A stretch of DNA of 64,000 nt from Pseudomonas turukhanskensis (GTDB lineage Bacteria; Pseudomonadota; Gammaproteobacteria; Pseudomonadales; Pseudomonadaceae), in NCBI RefSeq assembly GCF_027922365.1, contig NZ_BSFN01000002.1:124001-188000 (forward strand), given 5' to 3'. The position numbers were made by a program, and so were the translations under genes. Below, in pieces: positions 1 to 8,098 of this stretch (the first letter of the stretch is position 1; each line of letters begins with the position of its first letter). A model generated the notes under the pieces. It was given only the letters and a program-made list of their open reading frames with translations, did not search any database and was not told where the DNA came from.

Positions 1-40
1 GCACGGTGCGCCAGAGTGGATCGTTGAAATCGTCCTGCAT
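1..40 (-). CDS. uraA: Uracil permease UraA, first codons only
   Basis: Only the first 13 codons are inside the window; the gene runs off the left edge. The ATG (complement of 38-40) begins MQDDFNDPLWRTV, which resembles the start of Pseudomonas uracil permeases. It lies 3 bases after the upp stop on the same strand, the usual upp-uraA order. UraA is an inner-membrane uracil:proton symporter that would supply Upp with substrate. The identification rests on 13 residues plus gene order. Confidence 0.7.
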   Translation of the reverse strand, partial: MQDDFNDPLWRTV

Positions 41-43
41 GGG

Positions 44-682
44 TTAGGCGTCCTTTTGCTTGGTGCCGAAAATTTTGTCGCCGGCATCGCCCAGCCCGGG
101 AATGATGTAACCGTGCTCGTTGAGTTTTTCATCGATCGAGGCGGTGAAAATCATCACCTCGGGATGCGCGTCCTGCACGGCCTTGATGCCTTCGGGCGCG
201 GCCACCAGCACCATGGCGCGGATGTCTTTGCAGCCGGCTTTTTTCAGCAGGTCGATGGTGGCGACCATCGAACCGCCGGTGGCCAGCATCGGGTCGATAA
301 TCAACGCCAGGCGCTCATCGATTTCCGGCACCAGCTTTTCCAGGTAGGTGTGCGCTTGCAGGGTTTCTTCGTTGCGGGCCACGCCCACGGCGCTGACTTT
401 GGCGCCCGGAATCAGGCTGAGCACGCCTTCGAGCATGCCGATGCCGGCACGCAGAATCGGCACGATGGTGATTTTCTTGCCGGCAATTTTTTCTACTTGA
501 ACGGTGCCACACCAGCCATCAATCGCGTAGCTTTCCAGGGGCAGGTCCTGAGTGGCTTCGTACGTGAGCAGTGCGCCCACCTCTTGAGCCAGTTCGCGGA
601 AGTTTTTGGTGCTGATATCGGCGCGACGCATCAGACCGAGCTTGTGGCGGATCAGAGGGTGGCGGATTTCACGGATGGGCAT
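44..682 (-). CDS. upp: Uracil phosphoribosyltransferase
   Basis: Cytoplasmic pyrimidine-salvage enzyme that makes UMP from uracil and PRPP. The 212-residue product has the usual family length when started at the MPIREIRHP methionine; a longer upstream reading is possible but unlike the family. The PRPP-binding motif [13 protein letters not shown] is at about residues 128-140, and the C-terminal [12 protein letters not shown] segment is the uracil-binding loop. It is followed 3 bases later by uraA, so the two probably form an operon. It is divergent from hpt across a 264-bp gap that must hold both promoters; I could not assign individual boxes there. Confidence 0.97.
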   Translation of the reverse strand: MPIREIRHPLIRHKLGLMRRADISTKNFRELAQEVGALLTYEATQDLPLESYAIDGWCGTVQVEKIAGKKITIVPILRAGIGMLEGVLSLIPGAKVSAVGVARNEETLQAHTYLEKLVPEIDERLALIIDPMLATGGSMVATIDLLKKAGCKDIRAMVLVAAPEGIKAVQDAHPEVMIFTASIDEKLNEHGYIIPGLGDAGDKIFGTKQKDA

Positions 683-946
683 GGGTAGGCTCCGAAACGG
701 GCTGGCAAAAAATTGTGACAAGAGTAAAGCATTCGATATGGCAAGTGGCGCGATGACCGGTTGGTCATGGATATTTCCTGTTCTGCAAGACAGGAAATGT
801 CGCCGGCAGATACGCGGCGCATCATTGGCGACACGTGACCGACGGGGCTTGCCCCCTGGCAAGGGGATGCGTACCTTTGCCGACTTTTATTTTGACGCAT
901 CGATCAGGTTTTGATCAGCGCACCTAGACCCCGTGAGGAATAGCCC

Positions 947-1504
947 ATGTCCGTCGATATCGCCCATATCCGCCAAGTGATGGCCGAAGCCGATTGCCTG
1001 TACAGCAACGCCGAGGTCGAAGTGGCCATCGACACCATGGCTGCGGCCATCAACAGCGAAGTGGGTGACAGCAACCCGGTGGTCTTCTGCGTCATGAACG
1101 GCGGCCTGATCTTCTCCGGCAAATTGCTGCCCAAGCTCGACTTCCCGCTGGAGCTCTCCTACCTGCACGCCACCCGCTACCGCAACGAAACCAGCGGCGG
1201 CGAGCTGTTCTGGAAAGCCAAGCCGGAAATCTCCTTTATTGACCGTGACGTGCTGATCATCGACGACATCCTCGACGAAGGTCACACCCTGGGCGCCATC
1301 ATCGACTTCTGCCGCCACGCTGGCGCCAAGAACGTGCGCATTGCCGTGTTGGTCGACAAGACCCACGACCGCAAGGCGCGGCCGGATCTTAAGGCCGATT
1401 ACGTGGGCATGCCGTGTGTGGACCGTTACGTGTTTGGTTACGGCATGGACTACAAAGGCTACTGGCGTAATGCGCCGGGAATCTATGCCGTAAAAGGGAT
1501 GTAA
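947..1504 (+). CDS. hpt: Hypoxanthine-guanine phosphoribosyltransferase
   Basis: Purine-salvage enzyme that converts hypoxanthine or guanine plus PRPP to IMP or GMP. The 185-residue product has the type-I phosphoribosyltransferase PRPP loop VLIIDDILDEGHTLG at about residues 102-116 and a conserved NGG turn at 51-53. The ATG follows a GTGAGGAAT stretch that can serve as ribosome site. It is divergent from upp, so both salvage genes sit together as in P. aeruginosa. The downstream paired hairpins at 1526-1592 may end the transcript. Confidence 0.95.
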   Translation: MSVDIAHIRQVMAEADCLYSNAEVEVAIDTMAAAINSEVGDSNPVVFCVMNGGLIFSGKLLPKLDFPLELSYLHATRYRNETSGGELFWKAKPEISFIDRDVLIIDDILDEGHTLGAIIDFCRHAGAKNVRIAVLVDKTHDRKARPDLKADYVGMPCVDRYVFGYGMDYKGYWRNAPGIYAVKGM

Positions 1505-1525
1505 GCGTCAGGTTCGAATTTCTTG

Positions 1526-1592
1526 GTCCCCGCCTTCGCGGGGACGACGGAGTTTTTGGTCGGTTCACCGTCATCCCCGCGAAGGCGGGGAT
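1526..1592. repeat. Paired palindromic repeat (CCCGCGAAGGCGGG family)
   Basis: Two small hairpins (1526-1545 and 1573-1592) with core CCCCGCGAAGGCGGGG lie in opposite orientation, so 1528-1550 and 1568-1590 also form one long inverted repeat with a single mismatch. Related elements occur here at 24377, 24556, 42214, 46748 and 55871. It sits between the convergent hpt and DHDPS-family genes and may act as a transcript end. Confidence 0.8.
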
Positions 1593-1623
1593 CCAGGTGC
1601 GCTGGTCGTAGATGGGTAGAGCG

Positions 1624-2541
1624 TTACAGCCCTACATCCAGCAACACCGGCCGTTTGGCCAACGCTTTCTCCATCACGCCCTCCACAAACAACCGGTCAC
1701 TGTCTGGCAACGCCAAACGCGGTGGGCGGGTGAGGGCGGTGCCGCGTTGCATGATCTGCTCACACAGCTTGATGCACTGCACCAGGTCCGGTCGTGCATC
1801 CAGGTGCAGCAACGGCATAAACCATTCGTACAGCGGCATGGCCTCGGCGAAGCGCCCGGCCTTGGCCAGACGGAACAGGGTTTCGCCTTCTTTGGGGAAC
1901 GCATTCGACATGCCCGATACCCAGCCCACTGCCCCCACGGCAATGCTTTCCAGCACCACGTCATCCAGCCCTGCGAACAGCACAAAGCGGTCGCCCACTT
2001 CGTTACGTACGTCGATAAAGCGGCGGGTGTCGCCGGAGGAGTCTTTGAAGCACACGATGTTGTCGCAGTCGGCGAGCGAAATCAGGATGTCGGGCGTCAC
2101 GTCGTTTTTGTAGATCGGCGGGTTGTTGTAGACCATCACCGGCAGGTCGATGCTGGCGGCCACGCTGCGAAAGTGCGCGGCGGTCTCGAAAGGTTTGGAC
2201 GAGTACACCAGTGCCGGCATCAGCATGATGCCGTCGGCGCCTACGCGCTGAACTTCCTTGGCCACTTTGCTGGCGTTCAGGCTGGTGAACTCGGCCACGC
2301 CGGAAATCACCGGCACGCGACCGGCTGATGCATCTTTTGCCACTTCCACCAGGCTGATTTTTTCCTCGACGCTCAGCGAGGTGTTTTCCCCCACCGTGCC
2401 GCAGATGACCAAACCCGACACCCCGTCGCGCACCAGGCCGCTGATGACGGTGTGGGTGGCGTCCAGGTCTACCGAAAAGTCGGCCCGAAATTGCGTAGTA
2501 ACGGCGGGGAACACCCCACTCCAGCTAGGTTTGCTGCTCAT
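1624..2541 (-). CDS. DHDPS-family aldolase, probable pyrroline-4-hydroxy-2-carboxylate deaminase
   Basis: A 305-residue TIM-barrel protein of the dihydrodipicolinate synthase/N-acetylneuraminate lyase family. The Schiff-base lysine is about K166 (in IVCFKDSSGD) and the catalytic tyrosine about Y138 (MVYNNP). The GTVGEN segment near 49-53 stands where DHDPS has its GTTGE loop. The MSSKPSW start is chosen because the upstream extension is not family-like. Being in a hydroxyproline cluster, it is more likely the deaminase of the D-hydroxyproline route (LhpC type), which would yield 2-oxoglutarate semialdehyde, than lysine-biosynthetic DapA. Substrate is inferred from context. Confidence 0.85.
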   Translation of the reverse strand: MSSKPSWSGVFPAVTTQFRADFSVDLDATHTVISGLVRDGVSGLVICGTVGENTSLSVEEKISLVEVAKDASAGRVPVISGVAEFTSLNASKVAKEVQRVGADGIMLMPALVYSSKPFETAAHFRSVAASIDLPVMVYNNPPIYKNDVTPDILISLADCDNIVCFKDSSGDTRRFIDVRNEVGDRFVLFAGLDDVVLESIAVGAVGWVSGMSNAFPKEGETLFRLAKAGRFAEAMPLYEWFMPLLHLDARPDLVQCIKLCEQIMQRGTALTRPPRLALPDSDRLFVEGVMEKALAKRPVLLDVGL

Positions 2542-2587
2542 GCTCGACTCCAGGATGGGTTGTGGATAAATCGGGGGAAAGGCAAAA

Positions 2588-2675
2588 CGTAGGGCGAATA
2601 GCCGCACCGCGGATATCCGCCGTTTGCAAAGGTCGTGAGTCGGCGGATATCGCCTGCGGTGATATTCGCCCTACG
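2588..2675. repeat. REP-like element, GTAGGGCGAAT family
   Basis: An 88-bp imperfect palindrome whose outer arms read CGTAGGGCGAAT and ATTCGCCCTACG, with inner GCGGATATCCGC pieces. Related copies are at 8034-8098 and 49642-49711. It fills the gap between the AraC gene and the DHDPS-family gene and includes the AraC stop codon (TAG, complement of 2671-2673). Confidence 0.8.
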
Positions 2676-3417
2676 CGGTGATGCCTTCTCGATAGGCTGT
2701 CGGCGACAGCCCCGTCAGCGCCTTGAACTGCCGGCTGAACGCGCTGTGGTCGGTGTAGCCGCAGCGCAAGGCGATCTCGGTGATCGGCAACTCGCCTGCC
2801 AGCAATTGCGAGGCAGCACCCAGGCGGGCTTTGTGAATCATCTGCCGCGGCGTGAGCTGAAAGATGCGTTTGCAGTGGCGCTCCAGCTGCGCCACCGACA
2901 GGCCGGCAATGGCGGTCAGGTCGCTGAGGGCGATGGGCTGGGCGTAGTGCTGGCGAATATGCGCATCCACACTGGCCAGCTTCTGGTACGCCGGATGGCT
3001 GGCCTGTGGCGCCAGCAGGTCGTATGAAATGCCCGCCATGCCGATGATTGCGCCTTTCATATCGCGCAGGGCCAGTTTGTGGGTCAGGCACCAACCGGGC
3101 TCGCGACCGGGGTAGAGGTGCAGTTCCAACTGGTCGCTGAGCGGGTTGCCGCCACTCATGACCTGCCGGTCCTGCTCGGTGTACAGCGAGCCAAAGCGCG
3201 CCGGAAAGACCTCGGCGGCGGTCTTGCCCAGCAAGTCGTCTTTGCTCTTGAGGCCACAGCGTTGCGCCAGGGTCTGGTTGGCCAGGACGTAACGCGCCTG
3301 CATGTCCTTGATAAAAAACACCACGCCGGGCATGGCATCGAGCAGGGGCGCAATCTGCGTCAGGCTGCCGAGCAGGTCGGGCAAATCCCGTGGGGTGGGC
3401 AGCAAGGCGGGGAACAT
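2671..3417 (-). CDS. AraC-family regulator with N-terminal PAS domain
   Basis: A 248-residue regulator. Residues about 20-125 read as a PAS fold (LLDAMPGVVFFIKDMQARYVLANQ, then LLGKTAAEVFP and a GMAGISYDL ending). Residues about 150-245 carry two AraC helix-turn-helix motifs (LSDLTAIAGLSVAQLERHCKRIF and ITEIALRCGYTDHSAFSRQFKAL). It lies inside the hydroxyproline operon, 32 bases after the FAD/NAD oxidoreductase gene, so it is probably co-transcribed and controls the cluster in response to hydroxyproline or an intermediate. The regulatory role is inferred from position. Confidence 0.88.
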   Translation of the reverse strand: MFPALLPTPRDLPDLLGSLTQIAPLLDAMPGVVFFIKDMQARYVLANQTLAQRCGLKSKDDLLGKTAAEVFPARFGSLYTEQDRQVMSGGNPLSDQLELHLYPGREPGWCLTHKLALRDMKGAIIGMAGISYDLLAPQASHPAYQKLASVDAHIRQHYAQPIALSDLTAIAGLSVAQLERHCKRIFQLTPRQMIHKARLGAASQLLAGELPITEIALRCGYTDHSAFSRQFKALTGLSPTAYREGITA

Positions 3418-3449
3418 GGCGCTGGAAAACTCCGGTCATGGCGGCGGGC

Positions 3450-4724
3450 CTACTCTACGGCTGTGGGCGCAGCGCTGGAAAGCGCGGCGGCATGCAACAG
3501 GCTGTCGACCCGTGCCGGAACGAAAGGCGCGCGCAGAGTCGGCGTTGGCCAACCCAGCAGAACTTCGGCCGCCGTTCCGCACACGCGGCCCTGGCATGCG
3601 CCCATGCCACAGCGGCTGTGCAACTTGGCCTGGCGCCAGCTGGCCTGCTGGGCGACGGCACCGTAGGGCACGTCTTCGCAGCGGCAAAGCACGGTGTCGG
3701 CGGTAGGCAGGCTTTTCAATTCGGGGTCAAGGGCGAAGTGCCGCTTGAGCAGGTCGGCGAAACGTTGCCAGTGCCGGCGACGGGCCGTTAACGCCTGGGC
3801 CTCGGCAAGCAGGCCGACTGCGGCAAATCCGGCGATGGCACCCTCCACTTGAGCCAGCTCATTGCCGCCAATACCGGTGCATTCGCCGGCGGCAAAGTGG
3901 CCGGCAAGGCTGGTTCGTTGCAGGTTATCCACAACCACGGCCTGGGCTTCGATGGCGCAACCCAGGGTCTGTGCCAGCTCGGTATTGGCGCGCAGCCCAA
4001 AGCCGCAGGCCAGGCGGTCGCAGGGTATTTCGACCAGTCGGCTGCCCCGGCGAATTCGGACCGCTTGCACGCGGCCATCGCCCAGGGCTTCGACGACGTG
4101 ACTGTGGGGCTGGTAGTGCCGGTCGAACAGCTCGATTGCCTGGCGCAGCTTGCCGGGCCAGCGTGGCAACTGCAGCGCGAAGGCGGCAAGCGAGGCCAGT
4201 GACGCCTGCTCGGCAATGCATTCAATGCGTGCGCCGGCCGCTTTGGCACTGGCGGCGCTCGCCAGCAGCAACGGCCCGCTGCCGGCGACCACCACTCGTT
4301 CGCCTCGCACCGGTACACCGCCCTTGATCAGCGCCTGCAAGCCGCCGGCGCCGGTAACCCCGGGCAACGTCCAGCCGGGAAACGGCAGCAGCACTTCGCG
4401 TGCGCCCGTGCACAGAATCAGCTGGGTGTAACCGATGCGCCAGCTGTGCAGCGGGTTTTCCAACAGCAGTTCGTGGGCGCCTGTCTGGGCGATAACGCGG
4501 GTCGCGGTGAAGCACTCGACATTTTTGGCAGCAGCCAATTGAGCTCGCAGGTTTTCCGCAGCCGGGTAGCGGGGCGCTTGTGCGCCAGCGCGCCAGATCT
4601 GCCCGCCGGTAGCCGGGTTGTCGTCCACCAGCGCAATGCGTTGGCCGCTTGCACTGGCGGCAACAGCGGCCGCCATGCCCGCCGGGCCGGCACCCAGAAT
4701 CAGCAGATCGACATCGCGCTTCAT
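3450..4724 (-). CDS. FAD/NAD(P)-binding oxidoreductase with C-terminal [2Fe-2S] domain (D-hydroxyproline dehydrogenase subunit)
   Basis: A 424-residue flavoprotein resembling opine-oxidase A and HcnB subunits. The N-terminal dinucleotide-binding motif GAGPAG is at residues 11-16, a second nucleotide fold VVVAGSGPLLLA is mid-protein, and the C-terminus has a BFD-type cluster site (CRCEDV, then RCGMGACQGRVCG). The MKRD start overlaps the preceding stop in ATGA, which implies translational coupling. Such proteins act with a small ferredoxin-like subunit and a DadA-type flavoprotein, both encoded just upstream. Together they fit a heteromeric D-hydroxyproline dehydrogenase. Confidence 0.85.
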   Translation of the reverse strand: MKRDVDLLILGAGPAGMAAAVAASASGQRIALVDDNPATGGQIWRAGAQAPRYPAAENLRAQLAAAKNVECFTATRVIAQTGAHELLLENPLHSWRIGYTQLILCTGAREVLLPFPGWTLPGVTGAGGLQALIKGGVPVRGERVVVAGSGPLLLASAASAKAAGARIECIAEQASLASLAAFALQLPRWPGKLRQAIELFDRHYQPHSHVVEALGDGRVQAVRIRRGSRLVEIPCDRLACGFGLRANTELAQTLGCAIEAQAVVVDNLQRTSLAGHFAAGECTGIGGNELAQVEGAIAGFAAVGLLAEAQALTARRRHWQRFADLLKRHFALDPELKSLPTADTVLCRCEDVPYGAVAQQASWRQAKLHSRCGMGACQGRVCGTAAEVLLGWPTPTLRAPFVPARVDSLLHAAALSSAAPTAVE

Positions 4725-4966
4725 GGCTGACTCTCCACCTGCATGCCCGCCGTGCACGGCGTCTGACACGCCAGGCGGCGCTGGCCATCGATGGTCACCC
4801 GGCATTCCTGGCAGATGCCCATGCCGCACAGCGGCGCGCGACGTTGGCCCCCGACCGCTGTGCGGCTACTGCCATCGCCGGCCAGGTACAACGCGGCAGC
4901 CACGCTGGTGCCGGGGGTTACGCGCAGCAGCTGGCCGTTGATATGCAGTTCGATGGCGCTGCTCAT
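4721..4966 (-). CDS. Small [2Fe-2S] ferredoxin-like subunit
   Basis: An 81-residue protein with the pattern CGMGICQEC (Cys 47, 52, 55) followed by Cys 67 and Cys 71 (ACQTPC), typical of the small iron-sulfur subunit of opine/D-hydroxyproline dehydrogenases. Both ends overlap neighbouring genes by four bases (ATGA at 4721-4724 and 4963-4966), so it is translated as part of a tightly coupled trio. It would relay electrons between the two flavoprotein subunits. Confidence 0.88.
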   Translation of the reverse strand: MSSAIELHINGQLLRVTPGTSVAAALYLAGDGSSRTAVGGQRRAPLCGMGICQECRVTIDGQRRLACQTPCTAGMQVESQP

Positions 4967-6069
4967 GCCGGCTGCTCCGCCGAGGCAAAGCGCTGCGGCA
5001 AATAAGGCGTGACGTCGATGGCGCAGGGCTGTTTGCACACCTGGTTCACCACCAGCTGCGCGGTGGCCGGCGCGGTGGTCACGCCCAGGCCTTCGTGCCC
5101 CAGGGCCAGCCACAAGCCCGGTTGGCTCGGGTGCGGACCCAGCAGCGGCAAGCTGTCTGGCGTGGCCGCGCGAAAGCCGGTCCAGCTGCGGATGGCGTTC
5201 ATCTGCGCCAGGCTTGGTAAATAGTCGATGGCCCGTTGCAGCATGCGCGCGAGCACGTCGTGCTCAACCTCGGGGGTAAGCGAATCGAACTGCCGTGACG
5301 AGCCGATAAGGATCTGCCCGGTCGGTCGCGGCTGGGCATTGAACGCGACCGAGGTGCCAGCGCTGCTGTGGGCGCTGCTCACATACCCCAGCTCCACCAA
5401 CTGATGACGCAGGCGCGTGGGGTAACGGTCGGTAATCAGCAGGTGGCCTTTTTTCGGCCGAATCGGCAGTTCCGGGCACAGCTCGCGGGCACTGCCGGTG
5501 GCCAGCACCACCACCTCGGCACTCAGCCACTCGCCGCTGCAGAGCCGCACCCGATTGCCGCTGACTTCGCTGACCTGCGCGTGCTGTTGGCGAATACGCT
5601 GCGGCTGTTGCGCCAGTAACCAACGTGCCACATTGGGCGCATACACGATGCCGTCACCGCTTACATGCAGACCGCCGACCAACCCAGGCCGCAGCATCGG
5701 TTCAGCCTCGTGTACGGCGCTGGCGCTGAGCATCCGGCAACCCAGGCCTTCGGCATCCAGCAGCGTGCTTTTTTGTTCCGCCACGGCCAGTTCGTCTTCG
5801 TTGGCTGCCAGCCACAGCGTGCCGCAATTGCGGTACGCGCAGCCTTCGTCCAGCAACGGTGCCCATTGCCGCCACAGGCTCAGCGAGTAGTGGCTCAGGG
5901 CGAGTTCGGCGGGGTTGTCATCCATCACCACCAGGTGGCCCATGCCGGCAGCGGTCGCGCCGCCGCGTTGATCGTCGAGCAGCAGCACATCCAGGCCGCG
6001 CTCGGCGAACCCATGGGCGCACGCCGCGCCGATAATGCCGGCGCCAACGATGATGACATCGGCATTCAC
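4963..6069 (-). CDS. DadA-like FAD oxidoreductase (D-hydroxyproline dehydrogenase catalytic subunit)
   Basis: A 368-residue DAO-family flavoprotein. The FAD-binding Rossmann motif [13 protein letters not shown] begins at residue 8, and the C-terminal [20 protein letters not shown] is the second FAD-contact segment of D-amino-acid dehydrogenases. It should oxidise cis-4-hydroxy-D-proline to pyrroline-4-hydroxy-2-carboxylate, passing electrons to the iron-sulfur partner. It overlaps both neighbours by ATGA (6066-6069 with the epimerase). The epimerase upstream and the deaminase downstream support the substrate. Confidence 0.87.
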   Translation of the reverse strand: MNADVIIVGAGIIGAACAHGFAERGLDVLLLDDQRGGATAAGMGHLVVMDDNPAELALSHYSLSLWRQWAPLLDEGCAYRNCGTLWLAANEDELAVAEQKSTLLDAEGLGCRMLSASAVHEAEPMLRPGLVGGLHVSGDGIVYAPNVARWLLAQQPQRIRQQHAQVSEVSGNRVRLCSGEWLSAEVVVLATGSARELCPELPIRPKKGHLLITDRYPTRLRHQLVELGYVSSAHSSAGTSVAFNAQPRPTGQILIGSSRQFDSLTPEVEHDVLARMLQRAIDYLPSLAQMNAIRSWTGFRAATPDSLPLLGPHPSQPGLWLALGHEGLGVTTAPATAQLVVNQVCKQPCAIDVTPYLPQRFASAEQPA

Positions 6070-7010
6070 AGCACGATGCCCCAGGCGAACGGGTCGTCGT
6101 CTTGCAGCAATAGGGTGGCTTCGGCGCTCAAGTGGGCGCGGCCGCGAATGGTGGGAATCACCCGGCCTGGCTCGCCGTCATTGAGCCATTCGTAGCTGCC
6201 TTCAAACTGGCTGCCGATGACACTGGCCTGGCGCCAGATGTCGCCCGGCCTGAGTTTGCCGTCGGCCGCCAGGCACGCCAGCTTGGCGCTGGTGCCGGTG
6301 CCGCACGGGGAGCGGTCGTAGGCCTTGCCGGGGCATAAAACAAAGTTGCGGCTGTCGGCTTCGAGGTCGTCGGCAAACAGCTCGATATGGTCGATGACGC
6401 CGCCGTCTTCGCCGTAAATGCCTTCGGCGTGCAGCGCCGTGCTGATGGCCACGGTGTAGGCGGTAAGCGCCTCCAAATTGCCGCCATCAATGCGCTGGCC
6501 ATGCTGGCTGATCAAAAAGAACCAGTTGCCGCCCCAGGCGATATCCCCGGTTACTGCGCCATAACCCGGCACCTGGACGGTAACGGCCGAGCGAAACCGG
6601 TAGGCCGGCACATTGCGCACGCTTACCGAATGGTCGTCGTGCAAGGTCGCTTCCACGGTGCCCACCGGCGTTTCGATACGGTGGGTACCCGGCCCGATGC
6701 GGCCCATATGGGCGAGCGATATCACCAGGCCGATGGTGCCGTGGCCGCACATGCCCAAATAACCGCTGTTGTTGAAAAAGATCACCCCGGCACAGGCCGT
6801 TGGGTCTACCGGGGCGCAGAGTAGGGCGCCCACCAGCACGTCGCTGCCGCGCGGCTCCAACACCGTGGCGGCGCGGTAGGCATCGAAACGTTCGGCCAGC
6901 AGCGCGCGGCGTTCGGCCATGCTGCCGGTGCCAAGGTCCGGAAAACCGTCGATGACCAGGCGGGTGGGTTCGCCGCCGGTGTGGCTGTCGATAATCTGGA
7001 TGCGGCGCAT
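6066..7010 (-). CDS. lhpA: 4-hydroxyproline 2-epimerase
   Basis: A 314-residue member of the proline racemase family that interconverts trans-4-hydroxy-L-proline and cis-4-hydroxy-D-proline, the first step of bacterial hydroxyproline catabolism. Both catalytic cysteines are present: Cys88 in MCGHGTIG and Cys236 in [12 protein letters not shown], the canonical numbering of the epimerase. This separates it from the dehydratase subgroup, where the first is threonine. The [15 protein letters not shown] start matches the family; a much longer in-frame extension only shadows the gene on the other strand. It is the first gene of the operon, facing a divergent gap of about 180 bp. Confidence 0.93.
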   Translation of the reverse strand: MRRIQIIDSHTGGEPTRLVIDGFPDLGTGSMAERRALLAERFDAYRAATVLEPRGSDVLVGALLCAPVDPTACAGVIFFNNSGYLGMCGHGTIGLVISLAHMGRIGPGTHRIETPVGTVEATLHDDHSVSVRNVPAYRFRSAVTVQVPGYGAVTGDIAWGGNWFFLISQHGQRIDGGNLEALTAYTVAISTALHAEGIYGEDGGVIDHIELFADDLEADSRNFVLCPGKAYDRSPCGTGTSAKLACLAADGKLRPGDIWRQASVIGSQFEGSYEWLNDGEPGRVIPTIRGRAHLSAEATLLLQDDDPFAWGIVL

Positions 7011-7191
7011 GGATTGTCCCCAAAAGCCTTGGAAGGTCCTGCAAGACTGAGCGTTTGCGGGGCAGGCGGCTTGATGGTTTTGTACCGCGCGGATGACGAA
7101 ATCGGCACAGCGGTGAAAATCGAAAACGCGATGCTTCAGCCTCGATGCGCTTAGGGGTAAGGTGAGCGCTGTTTTTTCCTGGGAGGCTGTG

Positions 7192-7668
7192 ATGGTGTCG
7201 CGCGTTTGTGTTTTGGCTTTGCTGCTGTTGGCCTCTCCTATGGCTCTGGCCGCCTTGCCCCATGACCAATACCTGCCCCCGGACGAGCAGAACCTGCGCG
7301 CGGACGCGCCCGAGCAACAGCAAGTGCTGCAAGTAACCGAGTACTCGGTGGTGGTCGGCAGCCAGCGGGAATCCAACCAGCAGCCCATTCCCATCACCTC
7401 GCCCACCTGGCTGCTACTGAAAACCAAAGCAGTGAGCAAAGGCGCAGCGGCCACCAGGGTGGTAGTGCGGTTTGACTCCGAAGGCAAAAGCATCAAGCGG
7501 CCCAGCTTTGATGAAGCCAGCAAAACCCTGAGCCTCAACTACCCGCTGGCGCAGTACCGCGTGCTGCTGGACCTGCTGCGTAACGGCACCGTGTACGTGC
7601 AATTTCTCAGCTACCCCAACGGCCATGTGTGGGCCGACCTGCACACCGGCGTGCAGCGCGCGCGTTGA
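7192..7668 (+). CDS. Exported protein of unknown function
   Basis: A 158-residue protein with a clear Sec signal peptide ([20 protein letters not shown]) and a mature part lacking a motif I recognise. I chose the ATG at 7192 because GGGAG at 7181-7185 lies six bases upstream; a GTG at 7162 would put ten polar residues before the signal sequence. The mature protein is soluble and mixed alpha/beta in appearance and contains no cysteine. It is divergent from the hydroxyproline operon and followed by the PA4642-type gene, so it probably belongs to the housekeeping side. Confidence 0.75.
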   Translation: MVSRVCVLALLLLASPMALAALPHDQYLPPDEQNLRADAPEQQQVLQVTEYSVVVGSQRESNQQPIPITSPTWLLLKTKAVSKGAAATRVVVRFDSEGKSIKRPSFDEASKTLSLNYPLAQYRVLLDLLRNGTVYVQFLSYPNGHVWADLHTGVQRAR

Positions 7669-7729
7669 GCCCGCGCCCCGGGGCGGAGTAAACTGCCGGC
7701 CCGGCGTTCCCCCGTTAAGAGAAGTGATC

Positions 7730-8017
7730 ATGCGTAAAGACAAGAAACAGGTGATTGGCGAAGAGATTGGTGACGAGCCGATCAAACTGTTCCTGACCGT
7801 GGAGCCGGCCGACGACACCCCAGCGTCGCTGCATAAACTGGTCAAGGCCTACCGCGGGCTGCGTATCGACGACTTCGAACGCTTCCTGGGTTTCTTCGTG
7901 GAAGCCGGTTATGACCTCAACGCCAAAGATGCCAAGGGGCATGACTTTGTTGCGCTGATTCAGGATCAGCGTCTGGCTGAGCCCTATATCGAGGCAATCA
8001 AGGCTGCTCGCGGTTAA
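7730..8017 (+). CDS. PA4642-family protein
   Basis: A 95-residue acidic protein of unknown function starting MRKDKKQVIGEEIGDEPIKL, resembling the conserved Pseudomonas protein I know as PA4642. The ATG follows AAGAGAAG. In P. aeruginosa this gene lies close to hpt and upp, so its presence here suggests that the hydroxyproline block interrupts an ancestral order. No catalytic motif or membrane segment is visible. Confidence 0.8.
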   Translation: MRKDKKQVIGEEIGDEPIKLFLTVEPADDTPASLHKLVKAYRGLRIDDFERFLGFFVEAGYDLNAKDAKGHDFVALIQDQRLAEPYIEAIKAARG

Positions 8018-8033
8018 ATCGATTTAACGCAAA

Positions 8034-8098
8034 CGTAGGGCGGATATCCGCCGTTGCGCCGAACAGCGGATAGGGTCTGCGCCCATATTCGCCCTACG
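8034..8098. repeat. REP-like element, GTAGGGCGAAT family
   Basis: Imperfect palindrome with outer arms CGTAGGGCGGATATCCGCCG and ATATTCGCCCTACG, related to 2588-2675 and 49642-49711. It lies between convergent genes and contains the stop codon (complement of 8094-8096) of the glycosyltransferase gene. Confidence 0.8.

Noticed and set aside
1624..2541. Assignment of the DHDPS-family gene as dapA of lysine biosynthesis
   Set aside because: Its position at the end of a hydroxyproline operon and the diverged substrate loop (GTVGEN) favour the catabolic deaminase.
7011..7538. N-terminal extension of the 4-hydroxyproline epimerase to a 490-residue protein
   Set aside because: The extension lies opposite the divergent exported-protein gene and has no family counterpart. 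With the ATG at 7010 the catalytic cysteines fall at 88 and 236 as expected.
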